A stretch of DNA of 8,187 bases. It comes from an uncultured Streptococcus sp. (GTDB taxonomy: Bacteria; Bacillota; Bacilli; Lactobacillales; Streptococcaceae). Made by a program: the position numbers and the translations under genes. Below are positions 1 to 6,100 of this stretch, piece by piece. How positions within the stretch are numbered: position 1 is the first letter of the stretch; each line of letters starts with the position of its first letter. The stretch lies in contig CAJZGQ010000053.1 in NCBI GenBank assembly GCA_916048115.1, positions 1 to 8,187 on the forward strand, written 5' to 3'. The notes under the pieces were generated by a model. The model did not search any database, was not told the DNA's origin, and saw nothing but the letters and a program-made list of their open reading frames with translations.

Positions 1-266
1 AAGTGATTGAAAATCCAGTAGACTACACCACTCGTGTGGTTCTACGTGAACAATTGGATGAAGTCCTCGATACTCTGACAGATCGGGAAGAAAACGTTTT
101 GCGTCTTCGTTTCGGTTTGGACGATGGAAAAATGCGGACCTTGGAAGATGTGGGGAAAGTCTTCAACGTGACCCGTGAACGGATCCGTCAGATTGAAGCC
201 AAAGCCCTCCGCAAACTCCGCCACCCAAGCAGAAGCAAACCATTGCGTGATTTTATTGAGGATTAA
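1..266 (+). CDS. rpoD: RNA polymerase primary sigma factor (sigma-70/SigA), C-terminal part
   Basis: This is the 3' end of the housekeeping sigma factor gene; the reading frame is already open at the window edge and stops with TAA at 264-266. The 87 or so visible residues cover the end of region 3 and all of region 4. Region 4.1 contains [17 protein letters not shown]. The region 4.2 helix-turn-helix runs from [11 protein letters not shown] through [17 protein letters not shown]; in this family it contacts the -35 element and the beta-flap. The C-terminus ([14 protein letters not shown]) is that of a full-length primary sigma factor, so the gene ends normally. The GTG at 3-5 is an internal valine codon, not a start. 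The stop codon lies inside the left arm of the first hairpin of the downstream repeat array. In related streptococci rpoD follows dnaG; that side is outside the window. Confidence 0.96.
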   Translation, partial: VIENPVDYTTRVVLREQLDEVLDTLTDREENVLRLRFGLDDGKMRTLEDVGKVFNVTRERIRQIEAKALRKLRHPSRSKPLRDFIED

Positions 267-289
267 AAATGTCCGGGGGACATTTTTAA
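263..289 (+). terminator. Terminator-like hairpin at the rpoD stop codon (first repeat copy)
   Basis: TTAAAAATGTCC (263-274) and GGACATTTTTAA (278-289) form a perfect 12-bp inverted repeat around a GGG loop, with the U-rich right arm placed as in an intrinsic terminator. The left arm includes the rpoD TAA stop. Only four or five base pairs at the tip are GC-rich, so termination may be partial. The A-T symmetry means it could act on both strands. It is also the first unit of the repeat array. Confidence 0.5.
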
Positions 290-365
290 CGGTCGCCTAG
301 AAATGAAGAAGCGACCTAGGTCCAGTGGACATTTTTAACGGCCACCCAAAAACCAAAGAGTGGCC

Positions 366-384
366 AGGTCCGGGGGACCTTTTT
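366..384 (+). terminator. Terminator-like hairpin in third repeat copy
   Basis: AGGTCC (366-371) and GGACCT (375-380) pair perfectly around a GGG loop and run into TTTTT (380-384). The stem is short, so this is a weak candidate. With the hairpin at 263-289 it means that any transcript running from rpoD into the DUF59 gene meets several terminator-like structures. Confidence 0.3.
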
Positions 385-485
385 AACCCGAGCCAAGAAA
401 TTCAAAAGCGAGGAATGTCCAGTGGATCTTTTTAACCCGAGCCAAGAAATTCTATCGAGAGTAAAATAGCAAAAAAGGAAGTCAT

Positions 486-815
486 ATGGCATATACAACT
501 GAGCAAATTGAAGAAATTAAAAATAAAATCTTAAATGCTTTGGAAGAGGTAATCGATCCGGAGCTTGGGATTGACATTGTCAATTTAGGTCTTGTCTACG
601 AGATAAATTTTGACGGTGAAACTGGAGCAACCATCATTGATATGACCCTAACGACCATGGGCTGTCCATTAGCGGATCTTCTGACAGATCAGATTCATGA
701 TGTTTTAGCAGAAGTAGAAGAAGTGACATCAGTGGATGTGAAGTTGGTCTGGTACCCTGCTTGGACGGTTGAAAAGATGAGCCGTTATGCACGGATCGCA
801 CTTGGAATTAGTTAA
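486..815 (+). CDS. DUF59 / SufT-like metal-sulfur cluster assembly factor
   Basis: A 109-residue cytosolic protein of the DUF59 (MIP18/PaaD-like) family, the usual size for the stand-alone form. Family hallmarks are DPELGIDIVNLGLVY at residues 24-38, TTMGCP at 56-61 with the conserved reactive Cys60, and VWYPAW at 88-93. Family members help mature or transfer Fe-S clusters; stand-alone Gram-positive members are called SufT-like. The exact client here is unknown. The ATG at 486 is preceded by AAGGAAG (474-480) at good spacing. In streptococci this gene commonly sits right behind rpoD, so it may be read through from the dnaG-rpoD transcript. Here the hairpin array separates the two. I see only a TAAAAT (462-467) without a matching -35 as a possible private promoter. 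A strong terminator follows. Confidence 0.9.
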   Translation: MAYTTEQIEEIKNKILNALEEVIDPELGIDIVNLGLVYEINFDGETGATIIDMTLTTMGCPLADLLTDQIHDVLAEVEEVTSVDVKLVWYPAWTVEKMSRYARIALGIS

Positions 816-830
816 ACATTCTATGCATCA

Positions 831-887
831 AAATAAATCAGAGGTTGGGGTTTCCCTAACCTCTGATTTATTTATCCCTATTTTTTT
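831..887 (+). terminator. Strong intrinsic terminator after the DUF59 gene
   Basis: Arms at 831-850 and 854-873 pair over 20 positions (19 Watson-Crick pairs and one G-U) around a TTT loop, and a T-rich tail with seven consecutive Ts ends at 887. The stem is unusually long. The complementary strand also ends in a T-rich stretch (TTTATTTTGAT), so it may work in both directions. It isolates the DUF59 gene from the ABC transporter operon. Confidence 0.88.
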
Positions 888-928
888 GAACAAGTATTTA
901 CAAATTCTTAGCAAATTTTCAGATAAAG

Positions 929-957
929 TTGCAATCATCAAGGGGACAGGGTATAAT
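929..957 (+). promoter_or_regulatory. Sigma-A promoter of the ABC transporter operon
   Basis: TTGCAA (929-934, four of six matches to the -35 consensus) and a perfect TATAAT (952-957) are separated by 17 bp. Transcription would begin near 963-965, giving a leader of about 23 nt that carries AAGGAG (975-980), six bases before the ATG at 987. No operator-like inverted repeat is evident around the promoter. Confidence 0.78.
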
Positions 958-986
958 AGCATAAATAGAAAATAAAGGAGATTTAC

Positions 987-1694
987 ATGAATCAGTATCC
1001 TTTGGTCTACTTGGACCATGTGACAAAGAATTATGGGCATGAAGTTGCTCTCATGGATGTTAGTTTGAACATCCAACCTGGCCGTATTATTGGCCTTTTG
1101 GGGCCTAATGGTAGCGGGAAAACAACCATCATTAAATTGATTAATGGTTTGTTGCAACCAAGCCTTGGAAATATCTATATTCATGGGCAATTACCATCCC
1201 CAGCTTCTAAAAAAGTTGTTTCCTATTTGCCAGATACGACTTATCTGAATGAAAATATGAAAATTAGTGATGCTATTAGCTATTTCCAAGATTTTTATGC
1301 AGATTTTAATGTCCAACGAGCTTACCAATTGCTCAACGATTTACATTTGCATCCAAATCAAAAATTGAACAGCCTTTCAAAAGGGAACAAGGAAAAAGTA
1401 CAATTGATTTTGGTGATGAGTCGTGAAGCTGACTTGTATGTCCTTGATGAACCAATCGGTGGGGTTGACCCAGCAGCGCGTGATTATATTTTGCGGACCA
1501 TTATTCAAAACCGACGTCCAAATTCTTCTGTCTTGATTTCTACTCACTTGATTGCGGATATTGAGCAAGTTTTGGATGAAGCGATTTTCATCAACCAAGG
1601 AAGAATCCTCTTGCATGAAAATACGACTGTTTTGCGCAATCAACACGGAAAATCAATCGATGAGATCTTCCGTGATCAATTCCGTGTTTATTAG
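987..1694 (+). CDS. ABC transporter ATP-binding protein
   Basis: A 235-residue ATPase subunit of an ABC-2 type exporter; it hydrolyses ATP at the inner face of the membrane to drive the permease encoded next. Visible motifs are Walker A GPNGSGKT (39-46), a divergent signature LSKGNKEKV (130-138, in place of LSGGQ), Walker B LYVLDEP (150-156), D-loop GGVD (158-161) and the switch histidine His187 in STH. The LSKGN variant is common in the YtrB/EcsA-like ATPases of Firmicutes. The length is normal and the start is supported by AAGGAG at 975-980. The permease start lies nine bases after the stop, and its ribosome binding site AGGAGG (1693-1698) overlaps the TAG stop, so the two are tightly coupled. 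No regulator gene adjoins them. The substrate cannot be told from sequence; drug or peptide efflux and envelope stress are possibilities only. Confidence 0.9.
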   Translation: MNQYPLVYLDHVTKNYGHEVALMDVSLNIQPGRIIGLLGPNGSGKTTIIKLINGLLQPSLGNIYIHGQLPSPASKKVVSYLPDTTYLNENMKISDAISYFQDFYADFNVQRAYQLLNDLHLHPNQKLNSLSKGNKEKVQLILVMSREADLYVLDEPIGGVDPAARDYILRTIIQNRRPNSSVLISTHLIADIEQVLDEAIFINQGRILLHENTTVLRNQHGKSIDEIFRDQFRVY

Positions 1695-1703
1695 GAGGAC
1701 CCC

Positions 1704-2501
1704 ATGTTTGGTAAATTATTAAAATACGAATTTAAGTCAACAAGTAAATGGTATCTGTTGATTACTTTGATCGCACTAGGTTTGTCAGTGATTACAGGTA
1801 TTATCGGAGGAAGTTCTACAACAACTTTTTCAAGTATGGAACCAGATACCATGAAAATGGTAGCAGGAACTCTTGGAATTCTCATTTTTGGCGGTATCAT
1901 CGGTCTTTATCTTAGTAACTACTATATTATTATCCGTCGTTTCTATTCCAACTTATACGGACGTGAAGGTTACTTGACCTGGACCCTTCCAGCTAGCCCT
2001 CATGCGATTATTTTGTCTAAATTTGTGGGAGCTTTAGTAGCGAGTCTTTACTGCCTATTCCTTCTATTTTTGAGTGGTTTTATCACAATTATTGTGATGG
2101 GCGCTGTCATAGGAGAAGACCTCTCTCCTGTATTTAGTATTATCGCTGAAGTTTTTTATCATTCAATTTTTTATTGGATGATTATCTGGTGGATTTTTAC
2201 CACAGCTTCAGGAATCTTACTATTTTATGTATCAATCGCACTTGGCCAACTGTTCCAAAATCGTCGTGGATTGAAAGCTATTCTATTTTTCTTTCTTTTG
2301 TGTATTGTGTTAAGTATCATCGGTACAGCAGTCAATCCATTAAAAGATTCATATGCTATCGGGTATGCATTGGCTTATTATGGAAATATTGATGATTTTG
2401 GACCTAACTTCATCCCAGGTCTCATTTATGAAGTCATCAAAATTGTTTCTATGTACTTCACGGTTCACTATATCAGTAAGTACAAGTTGAATCTTCAATA
2501 A
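1704..2501 (+). CDS. ABC-2 type transporter permease
   Basis: A 265-residue integral membrane protein, the partner of the upstream ATPase. After a short amphipathic start (MFGKLLKYEFKST), hydrophobic segments lie at about residues 17-36, 52-76, 105-135, 152-184, 189-209 and 236-257, giving six membrane spans, the usual ABC-2 layout. A charged cytoplasmic stretch with RRFYSNLYGREGYL (78-91) between spans 2 and 3 resembles the loop thought to contact the ATPase in this family. The motif LTWTLPASPHAIILSK (91-106) is typical of small Firmicutes ABC-2 permeases. The ATG at 1704 follows AGGAGG by five bases. The operon ends with the terminator at 2510-2557. The substrate is unknown. Confidence 0.87.
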   Translation: MFGKLLKYEFKSTSKWYLLITLIALGLSVITGIIGGSSTTTFSSMEPDTMKMVAGTLGILIFGGIIGLYLSNYYIIIRRFYSNLYGREGYLTWTLPASPHAIILSKFVGALVASLYCLFLLFLSGFITIIVMGAVIGEDLSPVFSIIAEVFYHSIFYWMIIWWIFTTASGILLFYVSIALGQLFQNRRGLKAILFFFLLCIVLSIIGTAVNPLKDSYAIGYALAYYGNIDDFGPNFIPGLIYEVIKIVSMYFTVHYISKYKLNLQ

Positions 2502-2509
2502 GAACAGTT

Positions 2510-2557
2510 AATTGAGCAAGGAGCTCCCCAGTGGAAGCCTTCTTGTTCAATTTTTTT
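2510..2557 (+). terminator. Intrinsic terminator of the ABC transporter operon
   Basis: AATTGAGCAAG (2510-2520) pairs with CTTGTTCAATT (2542-2552), 11 bp with one G-U pair. The inner GCT/AGC helix is less regular. A run of seven Ts ends at 2557. It begins eight bases after the permease stop codon and ends just before the -35 region of the ssrA promoter, cleanly separating the two transcripts. Confidence 0.85.
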
Positions 2558-2560
2558 CTT

Positions 2561-2589
2561 TTGCATTTTTAGCTACATTTTGATATACT
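2561..2589 (+). promoter_or_regulatory. ssrA promoter with extended -10
   Basis: TATACT (2584-2589) is preceded by TG-A (2581-2583), making an extended -10. A weak -35 TTGCAT (2561-2566) stands 17 bp upstream. Transcription would start around 2595-2597, a few bases before the mature tmRNA 5' end at 2605, leaving a short leader for RNase P to remove. The same promoter should also transcribe the tRNA-Ser gene. Confidence 0.7.
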
Positions 2590-2604
2590 AATTGTATTCG
2601 TTTT

Positions 2605-2950
2605 GGGGTCGTTACGGATTCGACAGGCATTATGAGGTATATTTTGCAACTCATCTAGCGGATGTAAAACGCCAGTTAAATATAACTGCAAAAAATAATA
2701 ATTCTTACGCTTTAGCTGCCTAAACACCAGCAGGCGTGACCCGATTCGAATCGCTCGTGTTTGATGACAGGTCTTTATTTTAGCGAGATACGATCTAACT
2801 TTGTCTAGAAGTTAGATAAGAGATTGATAGACTCGCAGGTACAGGGCTTGAGTTATGTGTCGTGTAGCTGTTAAACTAAGACATAACCTATGGTTGTAGA
2901 CAAATATGCTGGCAGGTGTTTGGACGTGGGTTCGACTCCCACCGGCTCCA
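2605..2950 (+). ncRNA. ssrA: Transfer-messenger RNA (tmRNA)
   Basis: With SmpB, this 346-nt RNA rescues ribosomes stalled on broken mRNAs and adds a degradation tag. The tRNA-like half is clear: GGGGTCG (2605-2611) pairs with CGGCTCC (2943-2949) as the acceptor stem, A2950 is the discriminator, and the T-arm is GTGGG (2926-2930), TTCGACT loop, CCCAC (2938-2942). The terminal CCA is not encoded. The mRNA-like part begins at the resume codon GCA (2688-2690) and reads AKNNNSYALAA before TAA (2721-2723). This is one residue different from the AKNNTSYALAA I recall for pneumococcus. A hairpin CAGTTA/TAACTG (2673-2678, 2683-2688) abuts the resume codon. Further downstream GTTATGT and ACATAAC belong to the pseudoknot region. 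Confidence 0.97.
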
Positions 2951-2963
2951 TATTTTTATTCAT

Positions 2964-3051
2964 GGAAGATTACTCAAGAGGCTTAAGAGGCCGTGTTGGA
3001 AACGCGGTAGGCGTGTAAAAGCGTGCGTGGGTTCGAATCCCATGTCTTCCG
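2964..3051 (+). tRNA. tRNA-Ser (anticodon GGA)
   Basis: An 88-nt class II tRNA. The acceptor stem is GGAAGAT (2964-2970) with GTCTTCC (3044-3050) and discriminator G3051. The D-stem is CTC/GAG (2973-2975, 2987-2989). The anticodon stem CCGTG/CGCGG (2991-2995, 3003-3007) encloses the loop TTGGAAA, so the anticodon is GGA (2998-3000), reading UCC and UCU serine codons. A long variable arm (GCGTGT/GCGTGC, rich in G-U pairs) is as expected for serine. The T-arm is GTGGG, TTCGAAT, CCCAT (3027-3043). CCA is not encoded. It starts 13 nt after ssrA with no terminator or promoter between, so the two are probably processed from one transcript. Confidence 0.95.
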
Positions 3052-3059
3052 TTGTTGAG

Positions 3060-3088
3060 ACATCATTGTGTAGCAGTGGTGTTTTTTT
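3060..3088 (+). terminator. Shared terminator of ssrA and tRNA-Ser
   Basis: CATCATTG (3061-3068) pairs with CAGTGGTG (3074-3081) with two G-U pairs around the loop TGTAG, extended by A3060-T3082, and is followed by seven Ts (3082-3088). It lies nine bases after the tRNA and is the first terminator-like structure downstream of ssrA. Confidence 0.8.
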
Positions 3089-3095
3089 GTACAAT
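3066..3095 (+). promoter_or_regulatory. Candidate dnaE promoter overlapping the tRNA terminator
   Basis: TACAAT (3090-3095, five of six matches) lies 18 bp after TTGTGT (3066-3071, three of six). The -35 would fall inside the terminator hairpin. It would start transcription near 3101-3103, giving a leader of about 33 nt before dnaE. It is the best candidate in the 83-nt gap after the tRNA, but it is weak, and readthrough from ssrA is an alternative. Confidence 0.4.
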
Positions 3096-3134
3096 AAAGA
3101 GTCCCAAAAATAGACAAGTGAGGGAGGAGAAAAA

Positions 3135-6100
3135 GTGATTGCACAGCTAGATACCAAATCAGTCTATACCTTTATGGAAAGCCTTGTGACTATAAAAGAC
3201 TATGTTCAAGTGGCTAAAAGCATGGGGTATGGCGCATTGGGAATCATGGATATAGATAATTTATATGGTGCTTATGAATTTATCGAAGCCTGTCAGGCCC
3301 ACAAGCTCAGCCCCTTGGTCGGTTTAGAAATTGGACTAGAGGTAGACAATGAAACAATTCCGTTTCGGATGATGGCCCTGTCAACGAAGGGCTACCAGAA
3401 TCTGATGAAGATGTCGACCGTCAAAATGATGGGGAAGAGCAATTGGGATGATGTGAAGCACCTAACAGAAGGAGTAGCAGTTATTGTCCCAGCGCCTTTT
3501 GCTAGTGGAGACTTTCCTCTTGGTCTAGATTACTTCATCGGAGTTTTTGCGGATACGCCGGTCCAAGAGTTTAGCCACCCTGTGCTCCCTCTTCATACTG
3601 TGCGTTTCTTTGAGTCGGAAGATGTGGAAGCCATGCAGATGCTGGCGGCCATCAAGGACAATCAAAGCTTGACAGAAACAGGGCCAATTGATCCTACAAC
3701 AGTCCTAAAAACTCCTCAGGATTTAAAGAATGATTTTGCAGAGCGATTTCCTCAAGCCATCACAAATCTGGAAAAACTAGTCCAAGGGATTCAATACGAT
3801 ATTGATACTCAGTTGAAATTGCCTCGCTTCAATCCCCAGAAATCAGCAGTTGCGGAATTGAGAGAATTAGCTCAAGCCGGTCTTCTTCGAAAGAACTTGA
3901 CCAGTCCGGTCTATCAAGAACGTCTGGAGAATGAATTAGACATTATTCACCAAATGGGCTTTGATGATTATTTCTTGATTGTCTGGGACCTTCTTCGTTT
4001 CGGACGGAGTCAAGGTTATTATATGGGAATGGGACGTGGGTCTGCTGTAGGTTCACTAGTAGCCTATGCATTAGGAATTACAGGGATTGATCCTGTGGAG
4101 AAGAACCTCCTCTTTGAGCGCTTTTTAAATGTGGAGCGCTACACCATGCCGGATATTGATATTGATATTCCTGATATCTATCGTCCAGAATTTATCCGCT
4201 ATGTGCGAGACCGTTACGGGAGTTACCATGCAGCTCAGATCGTGACCTTTTCAACCTTTGGGGCCAAACAAGCCATTCGAGATGTCTTTAAACGTTTTGG
4301 GGTACCAGAGTACGAATTGACCTCCATTACCAAGCGGATTGGTTTTAGGGATACACTGACGACTGCTTATGAACAGAATCTAGCTTTTCGACAAGTGATT
4401 CATAGCCGAGCAGAATTTGAGCGTGGCTTTGAAATTGCTAAAAGAATTGAAGGCCAACCAAGGCAGACCTCTATCCATGCGGCTGGGGTTGTGATGAGTG
4501 ACCAGGATTTGACGGATCACATTCCTCTCAAGTATGGAGAAGACATGTTTGTCACCCAGTATGATGCTCATGCGGTTGAAGCCAATGGTCTGTTGAAGAT
4601 GGACTTTTTGGGTCTGCGAAATTTAACCTTTGTTCAGAAAATGAAGGAAGCGGTCTATGAAAAGTACCAAGAAGAGATCGTGATTGAAGCCATTGATTTA
4701 GAAGATCCAGAAACCTTGGCCTTGTTTGCTGCTGGGGATACCAAGGGGATTTTCCAATTTGAACAGGCTGGAGCCATTCGCCTTTTGAGACGTGTGAGAC
4801 CCAATCATTTCGAAGAAGTGGTAGCGACCACCTCTCTCAATCGTCCAGGCGCTAGTGATTACATTGATAATTTCGTCAAAAGAAAGCACGGCCAGGAAAA
4901 AGTTGACATTCTGGATCCAGCTATTGAAGAAATCTTACGGCCCACTTATGGGATCATGCTTTACCAAGAGCAGGTCATGCAGGTTGCTCAGCGTTTTGCA
5001 GGCTTTAGCCTAGGGAAAGCCGATATCTTACGTCGGGCCATGGGCAAAAAAAATGCGACTGAAATGCACAAGATGGAAGACGATTTTGTCACGGGTGCTC
5101 TTAAACTTGGTCATACGGAAGAAAAAGCCAAAGAGGTCTTTGCGATTATGGAAAAATTCGCAGGCTATGGGTTTAACCGTTCCCATGCCTATGCCTATTC
5201 TGCCTTGGCCTTTCAGATGGCCTATTTCAAGGTCCATTATCCAGATGTTTTCTTTGATGTCATGCTCAATTATTCGAGCAGTGATTATCTGACAGATGCT
5301 CTTCAGTTTGATTTTAAAGTCGCGCCATTATCCATCAATACCATCCCTTACAGAGATAAGTTTCAGGATCAAAAAATTTACTTGGGAATGAAAAATATCA
5401 AGGGACTCCCAAGAGATTTAGCGTATTGGATCATTGACAATCGTCCCTTTGAAAGTGTCGAAGATTTTATTTTACGCCTTCCTAATCAGTATCATAAATT
5501 ACCTCTATTGACGCCTTTAGTAGAACTAGGGTTGTTTGATAACTTTGAGAAGAATAGACGCAAGGTGCTTCACAATTTGCCGAATTTATTTGTCTTTGCA
5601 GATGAGCTAGGCAGTTTGTTTGCGGATTCTAACTACTCCTGGACAGAGGCAGAGGACTATAGTCAGGCTGAAAAATATGAGAAGGAAGAGGTCATAATTG
5701 GAATTGGACTTAGTACCCACCCTTTGGTTGCGATTGGGCAAACGAGTCCCTACGAGATTCAGCCAATTTCTCAACTCATACAAGGAGAGCAGGCGCGAAT
5801 CCTCGTAGAAGTGCAAGCCATTCGGACTATTCGAACCAAGTCGGGCGATCTCATGGCTTTCTTACAAGTCAGTGATACCAAGAAAAAACTAGATGTGACC
5901 CTTTTCCCTGAAACCTACAGTCGATTTTCCTCCTTGATAAAAGAAGGTGGCTTTTATTACTTGACAGGGAAAGTACAGGAGCGTGATGGGCGCTTACAGA
6001 TGATTCTAGCAGAGGCTCAACTAGCGACTAATGAGAAATTTTGGATTCAGTTGCTCGATCATCGTCAGGATCAAACGATTCTTTCTATCTTGAAAAAATA

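Larger units (their letters stand above)
263..462 (+). repeat. Four-copy hairpin repeat array, 48-49 bp period
   Basis: Four near-identical 20-bp cores lie at 271-290, 320-339, 368-387 and 417-436, with starts 49, 48 and 49 bp apart. Each reads GTCC-NNN-GGA(C/T)-(A/C)TTTTTAAC, a 4-bp stem with a 3-nt loop followed by a T tract. The loops alternate GGG, AGT, GGG, AGT. The three spacers each hold a second potential stem with 6-nt arms and a 14-nt loop: GGTCGC/GCGACC (291-296, 311-316), GGCCAC/GTGGCC (340-345, 360-365) and CCGAGC/GCGAGG (388-393, 408-413), the last with two central G-A mismatches. The fourth copy is followed by CCGAGCCAAGAAATTC (437-452), repeating the start of the third spacer (388-403), and then degenerates. 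It does not look like BOX, and I cannot place it in RUP or another named streptococcal repeat family. No credible ORF runs through it. Confidence 0.85.

Noticed and set aside
271..436. CRISPR array
   Set aside because: The period and spacing look CRISPR-like at first, but the repeats are short and not identical, the spacers share sequence and their own hairpins (the third spacer and the tail share 16 bases), and no cas gene is near.
316..498. Minus-strand 60-residue open frame across the repeat array
   Set aside because: It is made of the repeats themselves read in reverse. The period (48-49 bp) shifts frame between copies, so no protein repeat is kept, and the frame overlaps the DUF59 start. 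No ribosome binding site was evident.
828..1190. Minus-strand 120-residue open frame
   Set aside because: It runs through the strong terminator and promoter and antisense to the Walker A region of the ABC ATPase. Its composition is unremarkable, so it is a shadow of the real gene.
2926..3051. Attachment site or island boundary at the tmRNA/tRNA 3' ends
   Set aside because: No integrase, no direct repeat of the tmRNA or tRNA 3' end and no composition change are seen within the window; core genes lie on both sides.
2916..3113. Open frame of 65 residues over the tmRNA 3' end and tRNA-Ser
   Set aside because: It is a chance frame through structured RNA genes whose folds explain the sequence fully.
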